Shown here: in pieces, positions 24,627 through 38,400 of the stretch
How the letters are laid out: each line of letters begins with the position of its first letter
Numbering within the stretch: position 1 is the first letter of the stretch
Source: Undaria pinnatifida
Taxonomy: Eukaryota > Sar > Phaeophyceae > Laminariales > Alariaceae
Length of the DNA: 64,000 nucleotides
Reading direction: 5' to 3'
Assembly: GCA_012845835.1 (NCBI GenBank)
Contig: JABAKD010000008.1
Location: 11,863,060-11,927,059, forward strand
Made by a program: the position numbers and the translations under genes
Notes under the pieces: generated by a model
The model's input: only the letters and a program-made list of their open reading frames with translations
Database searches by the model: none
Told to the model about the DNA's origin: nothing

Positions 24627-26399
24627 TCATATCCAAAGCTCGAGGTCAACGACAAGCGAGACATGATCCGACGGATACGTCTCTGACGGCAAACCCGGGG
24701 TCATCGCCCTCAGCACCCCCTCCTCTGGCATCGGCGCAACAGCTGCCGCTGCCGCCGCCGCCCCTCCCCCCCCCCCGCCCCCCCGCACCACTACTCTCCA
24801 CCGAAAGCACTACATGCCTTTCGCTTGATCCAGCAACGTCACTACTCTCTCCCTTCCGTCTCCCAAGCCCCGCGGCTCCCTCTATAAACACGTAGTCAAG
24901 AGTGTCCGTGAATTCAGGCGTGAAATTGGTAAAGCTAGGTGTGCCCGAAACGAGCTTGAGACCCAACTGTGACCTCATGTAAGGGACGCCCGGGAGCGAA
25001 ACTCGCCGCGCACCCGCCGGTCTGCCGCCACCACTGCCACCACCGTTGACCGCATGTTTTGCCCCCGGGGACGGGGGGGTTGCCGCTGGCGTCGCGGGAG
25101 CCTCGCAGGAAGCCTCGTCAAAGAACCGGTCGCCCCTTCAGGCGTGCAGGTGTGGCGTTGGTCGCGTTGGGTAGCGGCAAGCGGATCAAAAATAGGGCAG
25201 ACAAAACGAGAGAGGTTGTTAACCTTTTACAACTGCACTCGTATTTTTTTAAACGCACCGCTTGGAAATAGTGTAGCACTTTGGTACTTTTTGCAGAAAT
25301 AAAAGGTATACACTTTTGATGAGAGCCTAGAGAAGGAGAGGGGGATAGATAGCAGCGAAAACACATAGGCGGTGTTGGGGGGAGGGGGACGTCGAGGCAG
25401 GCAGGAAGAGAGGGGGGAGAGGGGGGGGGCGTTGCAGCTGCGCGCTTTCAAGGAAAGCCGCAAGTAGGCGACTGAAAATAGGGAGAATGCTAGCCATGGA
25501 AGCACCACAACTAGCGGCCGTCATCCAAGAAAGGCAAGCACAAAGCACTACTGCGGTTGGCACAAAAAGCAAATCAACCGCGTTAACCTGGAGTACACAA
25601 AAAGCGACTAAGCCGCCGCGAAAGGTCCGGACATTGCATCATTAGTACTGCACTGTTGCAGAACCACGCCTACACGCGAATGCTCTTTATCAATGGGTAC
25701 AAATCCCAACCCAGCAAGCACATCACTAAAAGAAAGTAATCTAAGTTACCCCCCCCCGGGCAAAACACAGCTTTACCGTTGGAGATCTGACGGGGCTACA
25801 AAAATCAACTCACCATCGGAACGTGTCCACGTTGCCCCACAAGTCGCTGTCGGGGCCGATAAGTTCCCCCGAAAGGTATCTCACCGGGCCACTCGGCGGG
25901 CTGTTAAGGTCGCCACCTAATATCACGGCAGGTCTTAAATCTTTCGCGATGAGGCCATCGCGCACGACGTTTATTCTGGCGAGGGGACGGGAGGGGGGGG
26001 GCGGGGGGCGTACTCATTTGGTGCTTGCGTTAGTCGTTACGTCATTGGGGGATAAAAAAACTCCTCGACTGGGACGGTGGCGATGCTGTCGCTGTAATAA
26101 AGTGTTCTTCAGTATCCGACGGGCATACTTCGTTCGCTTTAGGTCTATTAAGTAAGGCGGACTACCGTCCCACCGGCTAATTTATCTGGTATTTGAGCCA
26201 TCGACACGTTCATTATTGTTCACGCTAAAGTGCCAAGGTGCCGTGCAATACCAGCGCGGAGCGCGAATCGCTCGCACAGCCACAGTGCGCGCGATCAATC
26301 ATCGGTGCAGTCGCGAAAGGAAAACCGCAGTGCGCCCACGCGCACACTACACCCGCCAGCCTGTTGATGGCAAACGCCCCAGGCTGAATGCACACCAGA

Positions 26400-26432
<33 letters not shown>

Positions 26433-29400
26433 TTGTTGTCGTTATCGTTATCGTTGTCGCTGCCGTTGTGGTTGTCGTCGTGGTTGTTGTTTTCGTTGTT
26501 AATGTGCTCCCATGAACTCATCGCCATAGCCTAGTCCATGGTCACAAGACAGACACCAAAAACTCTGGAATTGAAAATTACCTCAGGAAAAAAAAAACAT
26601 CGTATCGCGACTATCGGCCCTTTCCCGCTGGTGAAACTCAAAACACGCGAAAGTTCGGCGAGCCGAGTCGACTCACGGGTAAGCGCGGGATCAGCTCGGC
26701 GCGCGCGGCAATATCTGCTGGGGTTCCCGGGGACGGCAAGTTCAAAAGAGTCAGATCCAATACGTAAAGGTGTTAGTACACTGGGGAAAAGCATCCCAAC
26801 GCATGTCGTTGGCACTGCATAACAAGATTCAATTCTCGACGTCGCCATGGCAACACATTGCGCCAAAGCATATCATTGGCGCTGCATTACAGCATTCAAT
26901 CCCCAAACCCACCTTTAGGGAACGGCACGCCAAAGCATATCGTTGGTGCTGCATTACATAATTCAATTCCTGACGCCGCCACTACAATACAGGCCGCGCT
27001 TACCTATCGATCAGCGTTACGAGCTGCATGAGCCTTATGTGCGCCGCGTTGGGGTGGAAGTACAGGTGAGTGTTGGCCACGATCAGCCTGCAAGACAAAC
27101 AAGCGAGGGTGCGGTAGCAAAACAACCGATAGAAGCAAGGGAGTCAAAAGAGGCATTAAGGAGGAAACGGCGGCGATGGCGGCGGCGATAACAGCTGGAA
27201 GCAACAGCAGCAGCAGCAGCGCAAGCGCCGGGTTAGCCCCCCCGGGCATTTCAGAACAAGGCCCTCCAGAGAGTTGTCCTGCAACACAGACTAGTAACCC
27301 TATACGTACGAGTTCATCTCGTTGGGGGGTAGTTGGAACAGAGCCTTCCAGAAATCTTTACGTACAACGGTAGTTCAACGCGTACGGTAACGGCGCTTGG
27401 GGTATTCGGAACAAAACTATTCAGAGTGTTGCACGATAATCACGTTCAGCTCTGTACGGTACATCGTTCTGGGCATTTCCAAACAAAAGCCCCCAGAGTG
27501 TCCTAGTTACTGCAATGCAACACTAGCTTTGCCGTCTGTACGTACGATTGAAGCGCTCTGGGTCTTGGACAACCCCTAAGCCTTACCTTACCCTGGACTC
27601 ATTTGATGCCGCCCCTTCCCCCGCCGCCGCAGCGGCTACCGCCCCGCTGCGCGTAGGCCGAAGCACCGCCATCTGCGCCACCGTGGTAAGGCGTTCCCTC
27701 ACGATAGCATCAAGAGACGGAAACGCCTTGAGCAAACCCTTGAACTCCTCTATCGACGGGATGGCGTCCTGCATGGCGAAGTCGTGTCGAGACTCAAGCT
27801 CCAGCACGGACCGTCGGAAAAAGATGGCCTCGCCTTCCTGCACACGGTGCCCGAGGGGCGGAGGGCGGTAGACGCGAGGGGCATGCGCGGCGGGGTAGGG
27901 GTAGGGGTAGGGGAGGGTTAGCTGTAGGGTACCTGGTATGGGGTAGGGTAAAGCGTAGGGTAGCGTAGGGTAGGGTAGCGTAGGGTAGCGCAGGGGTAGG
28001 CGTAAGGTAGGGGCAGGGGTACGGAGGGGCGGTTGTCTTCAGGGCTCGTAGTCGTACACCGCCACTGAGTAGGCAAGAAAGGACGATTAGCTCATACCAC
28101 AGTAGGGGTTGAACTTTTTGGGCCAAAGTTTTTTTTTTTCTTTTTCCGACCGGTCGAGCTTCTCAAGTGTGGTACTATCGGTTGGTATGATAGCTTTACG
28201 AGTACAGCGGTTGTTTTTAGGACTAGCGCATAGAAATATTGGTCGGGTTTGCTCGAACGAATGCCTTCGAAGGCATGTTTAGGTCGGGTGACATATCGAG
28301 CTTCCTCCTCAGGTTAGGAGCTCGGAAAATTCTTAGAATCTGCACCACCCCTAGCGCCGTATGACTTGATGGTATGTTTTATTCGGCCTGACTGATGCAG
28401 GCGTGACGTTGTCCCCATCGATGCGATATCTAATGCCCCGAGACCAGACCGCTCTGTGCTCTTACGCCTTAAAGCTGATGGGAAAGGGCAATCCAGCAGT
28501 GGTCGTGCGCACGAGGTTGTGCCGGGCAGCACCAGCATCACCATCAGCAGCACCAGCACCAGCAAAAACAACCCTAACTTCCAAACTATTCCCCAGTCTC
28601 CACTTTGAATTAATCAACTTCTACACTATTCCCCAGTGGCACACTGTAGTCTCTCCAGCACCTGTGCGGAGCCGGCTTTGTTGAGGTAGATGCCTTCGAA
28701 GCCATCGAACTCCAGGCCTGGTGACAAGAACCTCTTGAAAGCGCGCACTTCGCACTCCTGAACAGGCGCAGCAAGCAAGCGAGCGGCGGAAAAAAGCCCA
28801 CATCACACACACCGAAGAGGGGGGGAGGAGGGACTAAAGGCTTCAGAAGGAGAGCGCAAGGTATCTGATACGTAGAGCGGTTGAAATGTTTCCCCCTTTT
28901 CCCCTCTCTCGCCCCCCTCCCAACGATCGGGTCTCCCCTTGCGATTAGCTCGCCTCTTCCTCCACGGCCAGGATATCTCGAGCCGAGACGCACGGGGGTT
29001 GTGACTTGGCATTGCCAAAACATTGAATCTTGCTCTTGGAATAGTAGCTATCATAGCTCGGAGAGTAGCACCCGACTGCTACTTTAACTTTTCGTAGCAT
29101 CAGTGTTACCCATGCAGTATTACCAATTAGCAATGCCATGCTGCAGTTATCAATATAATCGGTAAATGACAGTTTCATGTATCGTATCCCCACCACACTT
29201 TTTTTCATGGTTACACCTCGAAGCGTTTCGCCTATTGTCGTACGACTGCTGTGTCGTTGCTTTTTTATATCGGATTTCACGGTTAAATACCTTTGTTCGA
29301 GCGTTCGTTGTCTTCGAGGGGGGCCGTTCCCTACCCAACATCATTACACCCAGCGTCCGTGCTGATTCTTCATCCTAGAGAGATAAAACTTGTTATTTAT

Positions 29401-32400
29401 GTGGTCACAGACTATGAGACAGAGTAAACCAAACAAATGCAATTAATTGAGGTATAAAGCAAGTCAAATGCTAGCGTACCGGGTACGAGAACACAACAAA
29501 ACAGGCCAGACCATGAAAAAAATAGGAAATAAACACAACGAACGGAGTCGATTTAAAAAATCGCAGTACGAGAAACCATGTTTTGTTCCAGTCTTTTTCG
29601 TCGCCGCTCCAAAGAGTCGTGCTGTATATATTAGTGCACGATCAACGATCCATCTTGCAGGACCGCATAATAAATATCCCACACTAATTCCATGTATATT
29701 TATCCCCACAAACGAAACGTGGATGCAATTCTAAAGGAAGGTGTGATTATCAAGGTAGAAGTGTTTCGAACGCTTCGCTGTGTGGTTGCAAGAATTGCGC
29801 TGGCTACTGACTGTTGTTGTTGTTGTTGTTGTTATTGCTGCTGGTCAATCCATTCAACACCTCGACGTGAACGCGGACGGATGCTGAGCGAGACAAGCGA
29901 GAAGCGCGCAAAATTTTGCATTTTGAAGGTACTCTCCAGTTATTCTTCGAATCCTGATGTATGGAGAGGTTGATGAAATAAAAACTTGGCAAGACATTAT
30001 TTCCAAATTGGCGTCCTACTTCGTATTTTGTCCCAAATTATTTACTGTAAAAAAAATCCCTATGGTACTGCGGTAAGTATCATAGTAGTGCATTATTTGT
30101 TGAATTTCGGTAGGTACACGTACATACATGGATATAGACGTGGCAAGCGGACGCATGACTAAAACGAGTAGGAAGTAGTAGTGATTACGATTACTGCCCC
30201 CGAAAAGCCACACAGCAGCATTGCGAGTGGCTGCGTCCCCGGGGCCTCGAGGGTGGTATTATATAAGTTCGGCAAATCGACATGGTTTGTACTCTCGTGC
30301 AAGTAATATAGGTACGTACAAGTAAGACCACACAGAGCGATGCTCTAATACACACAACATGCTTTTTGTCTGTGAAATATTTTATGGCATGGGGGGAGGG
30401 TGTACCAAAAAACAGGGAATACATTTTCGACACAAGAAACAAGGGAAAAATAATCGTTCCTCCGGTTGTTAAGCTGCGCCACACGAAGGTCGTAGTAAGT
30501 GGACAGTATCCACGGAAGAAACCAGTGAGCGGCATGCATTCGTCCCGGTATCGCATCGTTTGATGTTTTTTTTCCCAGAAGACTCTTTAGAAAAATATAG
30601 GCGGTGTGCTTCGTTGTTGCTGTGGTCCCTGACTCCGTTGCTGTGGGCGTTTGCCGGTCAAGTGCAAGCGGTCGTGTTGGTACGTAGCTGACAAATAAGT
30701 TTGTGTAGCTTCGTGCTTGACGTGCTCCTTGCTGCTGATTACTGATTGATCATCTCGTCTAGTGACTTTTTTTTTCGGCACACTTCTACTTTCCAGCTTC
30801 TGGACATACAAGCCGTGGCCACAGGTGTCGTCCCTTCCCCCCCCCCGGTTATTGCCTTCATTTTTTTTGGCGCATAGGGTTCAGCACCCACTGATCGTCG
30901 ATTTTCATCGAGTGTTGCTAACTCACGCTCTTGCGCTTTCCGCAAGTCAATTAGTGCACAAGAAAAAGTCCCACGAAAAATTGTACGAGTACGCACTCGG
31001 GGAGATTCGAACTCAGGAAGCTGACCTATACCAGGCTCGAGGATAACCTGATACGCCACCGGGGCAGTGAGTGACATAGAGCCGGTCGCCCCGGTGGTCT
31101 AGTCGGCTTACACTATTAATACTAGCGTTGATCCTTGAGATGAACAACCACCGCGTTGTGGGCTTTGTTGGCTTTATTTGCAGAAATAAACGAGAAAAAA
31201 AGGATCAACTAAACTGCTGAAATCGCCTAGCAGCGCGGGTAGGTACAAATCGACGCGAATCGACGAGGGAAGAAAAGGCTGAATTCTTCTCGCGATAAAA
31301 ATTAGGGCATGTATCGTAGTGAGGAGGGGGGAGGGGAGCCCGCTATATGACCCCGGATCTGAGTTATACTACTGGGAGGGCGAGAGTAGTGCGAGCATCA
31401 CAATAAATAGAACTCGCCCATATAGTATACAAGGTTCCCCTCCGGGAAGTGCCTAAGGGAGTGGCGCAAGAACGAAACCCAAAATCCAACATCTGACTGT
31501 CTGTGGGCAAATAAGATGTACCTGGTGGGAGTAAAAACTATGCTCTTGTCCGCAGCTCGAAAAGCGGAGTGTGGGGAGGCGCCCTCCCGGGTACGGTTCG
31601 CTCTCTCGCCGTCGTGGTGGAGAACCGAAAATAAGTGGTAATCCCATCACAGTACATTACGTGTCCAGCGCCAGTACTCGTACGATGGGGACTTTTTTAA
31701 CGGGCGACTCTTATGCAGTAAAATTTGCGTGGTAAAAATAAAAGGACGAATCGACGAATAGGTGGATTTTCAACCGGCAAAAAAACAAATCAGCAGTTGT
31801 TCCGTGCGCCGTCTTTCTCTCGTGGTTTTGATGTTTTTTGTTTGTTTCCTGTTGTTTCGTATGGAAATCAGCAATTTCAGAATTGGTACTCCTCGTGTCT
31901 TGTTGAGCCAGATATTGAACTTAACGACGAGTGATACATGCCAGGATGGGCAATCATCCCCCTTCACCGCCAGTTCGTCGCAGAGAGTGCGCGGAATGAG
32001 GAACTGTAGGGCTTCTATTGTCGCTGAGACAGAGAAGCCCATTCTCGTGGAGCATCAGCGCCTATATCCACTCACTGCTGTTTGCTTTTTTAATTCAAGA
32101 AAAAATACGCTGGATTGTTTAGATCGTCGTCCGATTCAAAATCGTCCCCTCGTGGAGACGAAAGCAACTCGCCTCAGCATAGTGAGGACTCGCCACGCGC
32201 ACATACATGATGTATCCTACTACTGCTGCTGAGCGGCAAGGTTGTACACGTAGCGTTGTGCTGTCCTCATGTTGTCTGGTCCCTGTCATCTGTGGTGTGA
32301 GCAAAATCTCCGACCCATAACATGATTACCCCTCTGTTATGGACGTAAAAACACTCTGTCTATTTGGACGTAAATGTAAAGATGGGTTGGTATATAAATT

Positions 32401-35400
32401 ACAATCAAAAGGTTACTATATTACCGCCCAAATTGGCGCGATCTATGGACATGCAATGGAGATGCGCACGAAGTGGCAGCACAGCGGAAATATAGGGTAT
32501 GGTGGGGTGACATATGGCACGCTCCGATCAAAGAATCAGCTTCTACAACAGCAGCCACACGCGCACATAGTTGCAAGCTGCTGATGCTAGGCGGCTGGAC
32601 CGCTGCTAGGCGGCAGGATCGTAGCGTGGTGCCATCAGCGCCTAGTCTATATCCACTGCTGTTTGCTTTTTATAGTCAAGCAAAATTACGCTGGATTGCT
32701 TTGATCGTCGTCCGATTCAAAATCGTCCCCTTGTGGAGACGAAAGCAACTCGCCTCAGCATAGCGAGGACTCGCCACGCGCATGTACATGATGTATCCCA
32801 CTACTGCTGCTGTGCGGTAGGGTTGTACACGTAGCGTTGTGCCGTCCTCATGTTTGGTACCTGTCATCTGTGGCGTGAGCAAAATCTCCGACACAAAACA
32901 ATACCCCTTTGGTATGTAGTACGGAAAAAGGTGAAAAATACTTCCTCTTTGGACGCAAATGTAAGGATGGGTTAGTATATCATTGTTATCAAAAAGGTTC
33001 CTACATTACCGACGAATTTGGCGCGATCTATGGACACGCAATTGAGATGCGTCCGAAGCGGCAACACACCAGAAATTTGGGGTATGATGGGGTGACAAAT
33101 GCCACGCTCCGATCAAAGAATCAGCTACTACAACAGCAGCTACACGCGCATACAGTTGCAGGCTGCTGCTGCTAGGGGGCTGGACTGCTGCTGGGCGGCA
33201 GGATCGTAGCGTGGTGCTCTGTGCGAAAAGAGGGAAAGAAACGTGTACCCTCTACGAGAGCACAAAAGCCGGGTTTGCATCCAAATTTTACGTGCGTACG
33301 CGGGGATAAGGGATGCAGAAACCCAATCCCCGGGGATGTTGCGGAAACCCGGGGATTTGCCTTAAGTGTGCCCAAGGCCAAGAAAGTTTAAAAGGGTTGC
33401 CACGCGCGACACACTGCACGGATCGCGCCCAAACCTCCAGCAACGTGAGCCCGACGGTCGAATTGTGCCCACCCCACCCGACGTTTGGGATAAAGGTGCG
33501 AACACGAAGAGATGTGCCCGAAGGAAAAAAAAAATCACCATTATACATATACATATTACAAGTACCAACAACGCAGCTTGCAAAGATGAGTATTGACCTG
33601 AAATTTGTCGAACTCACGGCTGACGTCCTTGATACTGAGTATATTATATATAAAATAGGATGGGAAAAAGCAAATATGTGAAGTGTATTACTGCTGCTGT
33701 AATAATACGACACCTAAGCAAGTTGCATCGATCGACTCGATCTGGACCGACTGCTGTATAGTATGCAATTGGTCCATGTACAACTTCTTCTCTAATCACA
33801 GGCCAGTATCAGATGATAGTCATTGAATTTGCTGAACTTTTTAGTGAGTGGTGGTTTCCGCTATCCACGAACCCCGGCCGAGCCAATCAATCGAAGGTTG
33901 GGTTACACTGTGCGGGGTGGTATCGAGGCAGGGGGTCAAGTGAAATGTCCGCGTACCGCGGGGTTGAGGTATACGAATAAAAATTCAGCAGCAGCGCGAG
34001 TTGCCCCATTTTCTTCGGGTTGCAAATACCTTGAAGGATTTCTGAACCGGGCTTGGACCCTGTTCTGTGGTGTTGGCGTTGTATACGAACCTTAACTAGC
34101 TAAGGCTTCCACACCGTGCGGTGTGATGTCGACCCGGGACAAGTCGGTTTTCGTCCCCGGTTTGTTGGAGTTGATGGGGTATGGAAGGATTTCTGGAACG
34201 GCGGATGTGCCCTATCCTCATCGGGTGCGTCGGAACGCCCCCCGCCCGTTTGCTGGTCTATCTCTTCCCCGGGTGTCCCTGGCTCTACGAGCTGCACAGC
34301 CAATCAACGATGTGCCAATGTGAATAATAGATGATTGTCGCACCATCGTGCGGGGCTGTGTCGACCCGCGGGAGAAATCGTTTATCGTCCCCGGTTTGTC
34401 AGGATTTCTGAAACGGGCACAGGACTCTATATCCTCCCATGGTGGCGCTGCCCTTATGTCCGAACCCCAGCCAATCAGCGGTAAGCGAATATGCTTGGGG
34501 TTCCACGTCGTGCGGAGTGGTGTCGACACGGTAGGTCATCGGTATTGTTCCCGCGTTTTTGGAGCTGTAGAGTTTCGGGGGATTCATGAATCGGGGATGG
34601 GACCCTATCTTCCCCGTGTGCGACGGAAATGATGGGCCTCCATCCGCCTAGGACGGCGCTGTGGAGCTCGAACCAATCAGCGATTAGCCAACGGGATTGG
34701 GGTTTTCTCACCGTACAGGGTGGTGTCGACCCGAGAAAGCTCGGTTTGCTTCCCCGGTTGATTGAAGTTTTAGAGATGTGGAACGACCTCTGGACCGGGG
34801 ATGGGACCTCTGGACCGGGGATGGGACCCTGTATCCTCCCGAGGTGGAGCTGGCTCAACATACGAAGCATGGCCAATCAGAAAATTCGCCGGTGGGGTTG
34901 GGATTTCCACACCGTGCGGGGAGGTATCAACCCGGGTGACATCCGGGTTCGTCCCCGGGTTGTCGGAGCTGTAGATGTGTGGATGGATTCCGATCCCCGC
35001 ATGTGACCCTATCGAGCCCGGGTGACGCCTACTTTGTGTATGAATCCTGGCCAATGGGCGATCAGACAAAAAAGACATGTTTTTATTTTCGTCTATAAAA
35101 ACTCGAGTCTGAAATTCTTAGCTGTCAAAATCGTAAGCGCTGTAGTCGCGTACTGTAACTACAAGAAGTGAGCGATCTACACAGCTAGCAACAAGCAGCA
35201 GCATTGCAATAATAGCATTCGAAGAGTTGAATGACGAAGGCAGCCACACCACCGTGTTTTGCGCCTGGAACAACGTCAGCACGTCTTTCCACGATCAGAC
35301 AACACACAGACAGTCGATCTGGAAGGCTCGGATCAAGGTTATACTACTATGTCATGCATTGTATATGTCACAAGCTGGCTCAGTGCGCGCCTCTCAGTGG

Positions 35401-38400
35401 CTACGGAGAGAACACGCAGCGGACATGGTCAGTCACCTTACTGGCCCCAGATGCTTGATTGAATAAAAATATAATAAGAAACGCACTCGACACGTTTCGT
35501 CGCCAGACTAAAGGGTCAGTTGGCGTGTGCTCGGATTTATCCGATCGAAATCTGATGAATGAAGCTCGGAATCGGATTCACTTGAAAAACGGTAGCTATT
35601 TGTAGTAGTACATTGTTATGATTGTTAGTCTATATCGAACTCTTGGCATTACCTCACAAACTGTACGCGCAGACTATGATTGCTTGTGGTGACTTTTTTT
35701 ACTCTACCAAGTATTGAATCGAACAATTCGAAGTGCTGCCCTGCCCTACCCGAAGCCCTTGTAAATATATTCAAATATGATCATTCTTTTTTCGGGGGAT
35801 TCGTTCAGGATTTTTTTCCGTCTCGGCCTCAGTATGCGACTCTCGGAATTGGAATTCTCGGTCAAATAGCTTTGTTCGAGCGCCGTCTTCGGGGGGCGGC
35901 TCAAACGCCCCTCGCCCTGCCGTATCCGTTCCGCGCCTGGCCGGGATCGAGTACCTGGGCGGAGCGAGACAAGCGAGAAGTGCGCACATTTTTGTATTTT
36001 GGGCGGTATACGCCCGAGCTATTCTTGGATCTTGGCATATGCAGAGCTTTCAGTTGAACGAAAAAACCATATGAGATAACATTTATTACCAAGTTGGCAT
36101 CATTTCCAAACTGGCTTCTTATTTCGTCCCCACCACACTTTTTTCATGGTTATACCTCGAAGCGTTTGGCCTATTGTGCACATCGTACGACTGACTGTTG
36201 TGTCGTTGCTTTTCGATATCGGATTTCACGGTTAAACACCTTTGTTCTAGCGTTCGTTGTCTTCGAGGGGGGGCGTTCCCTACCCAACATCATTACACCC
36301 AGCGTCCGTGCTGATTCTTCATCCTAGAGAGATAAAACTTATTATTATGTGGTCACAGACTGTGAGACAGAGTAAACCAAACAAATGCAATTAATCGAGG
36401 TACAAAGCAAGTCAAATGCTAGCGTACCGGATACGAGAACACAACAAAACAGACCAGACCATAAAAAGAATAGAAAACAAACACAGCGAACGGAGTCACT
36501 TTTAAAAATCGCAGTACGAGAAACGATGTGTAGTCAGTCTTCTTCATCGCCGCTCCAAAGAGTCGTTCTGTATATTGGTGCAAAATCCACCGTCTATCTT
36601 TCAGGACCGCATCATAAATATCCCACACAAAATCCATGTATATTTATCCCCATAAACGAAACGTGGATGCAATTTTAAAGGTAGGTGTGATTATCAAGGT
36701 AGTAGTGTTTCGAACGCTTTGTTGTGTGGTTGCAAGAACTGCGCTGGCTACTGACTGTTGTTGTTGCGGGTCAATACATCGCGTGCGCCAGCAATTAATT
36801 GATGACAGTATAATGAAAATATAGGGGCCTTCTTAAAAATGTCATCTCGTGTTCGCCAGGAATTTACCGATAGTACAGAGTAATACGGATCTTCTTGACA
36901 ATGTTTCCTGTGCGCCACAGCAATCGACGATATAGCAGTATCATAAAAAATAGGGATCTTCTGCACAAATATCTCGCGGTACCTATCACTACGCATACGC
37001 ACGTCAGACGCGTGTCAATTGGAAAAAAGATAGTAAAAAAGAGAGAAGAAAAAAAAGGGGCATTATTATATTCCGATTCAAGATCACCCTGTGTCAAGCC
37101 GAAGCAGGCGCTCATTGCTGTTATCTGTTGTGGGCAATATATATGGCTGTTAGTATGCAGGGACATGGCGATTTGACAGCTCTTCTTATGTCCCGAATGG
37201 CTTTATCGTGACGCTTTGGGCACCAACTGCACAGATTCATCCCGAGGACGAGCGTTTGGTACGAATTGCGGTCGCATGGCAAGTTTTGCCCTACGCGAGT
37301 AGTATGCAAGAAAACCCGCGAAAATATTAGCGAGCTCAGATTTCTGACCCAATAAGCGAATGAAATTGGAATTTTCAGCGATTTTTTCCGGTGTCGCATA
37401 AGCGACTAAGAGGTGGTTATTCGGGCACAGCAAGAATTCCATGATTATTCGACTATTAGACTATGCCAGCGAGTCAAATACGCACTGCTTTGGCCTAATT
37501 TCAGGCTTGTTGGTTACTTGTTTGAGTCGTGCCAGTCTTAAGTGACACATATTATGTCGTTTTTCTTTTGAACACCACATTTTTGTTTGAAATTAATTGT
37601 GCTAATAACCGGGGGGCCCTGAATACTGCATACAAACGTCTCTAATTCGTCAATTTATATTGCGCTTGGTGCTGTTGTTGCTGTTCAAGTGTTTCTCATC
37701 CTCATTTTGAGCGTGCTTGCTCGGCACGCCAACCTGATATAGGCTCAAAATCGTTTTTATGTGCGACCTATCATGCAAATAACTCATTGACCTGCGCTCG
37801 CATTGCAACCGTTTGCCGTATGCGAGAAGTACGCGAGAAAACCCGACTCGGTCGAAATAATTGTGAGATTATTGGGTCAAAGCCTACCAGCCGATCACGA
37901 GAAATAAGCCAACCGAATCGGGGTTGACACGCCGTGCGGGGAGATATATCGACCCGGGAGATCATCGTTATAGTTCCCGCGTTGCTGGGGCTGTAGAGGT
38001 TCGAAGGATTTCTGAACCGGGGATGGGGCTCTATCTCCCCCGTGTACGACGGAACGGCCCCCCATGGGTTGGTGGGCCTCTATCATCCTCTTACTAGGGC
38101 GGGGGGCCGCTGTGGAGCTCGAACCAATCAGCGATTCTAGATTCCAGCCAATGAAACTGGTGTTTCCACAACGTGGGGGGCGGTGTCGACCCGAGAGAAC
38201 TCGGTTTTCTTCCCCCGTTTGTCAAAATTTTAGATTATGGAATTACCCCTGGACCGGGGATGGGACCCTATCGTCTCCGGGTGGAGCTGCCTCTATGATA
38301 TACGAACCCCAGCCAATTAGAGGACGGCTAGTCGGTGGCATTGGGGATTTCCGCACTGTGCGGGGAGGTATCAATCCTTGTGATATATCCGCGTTTGTTC

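Noticed and set aside
27880-28030. A telomere or CRISPR-like array
   Set aside because: The GGGTA units are irregular, lie inside an intron and have no spacers. This is a minisatellite in eukaryotic DNA.
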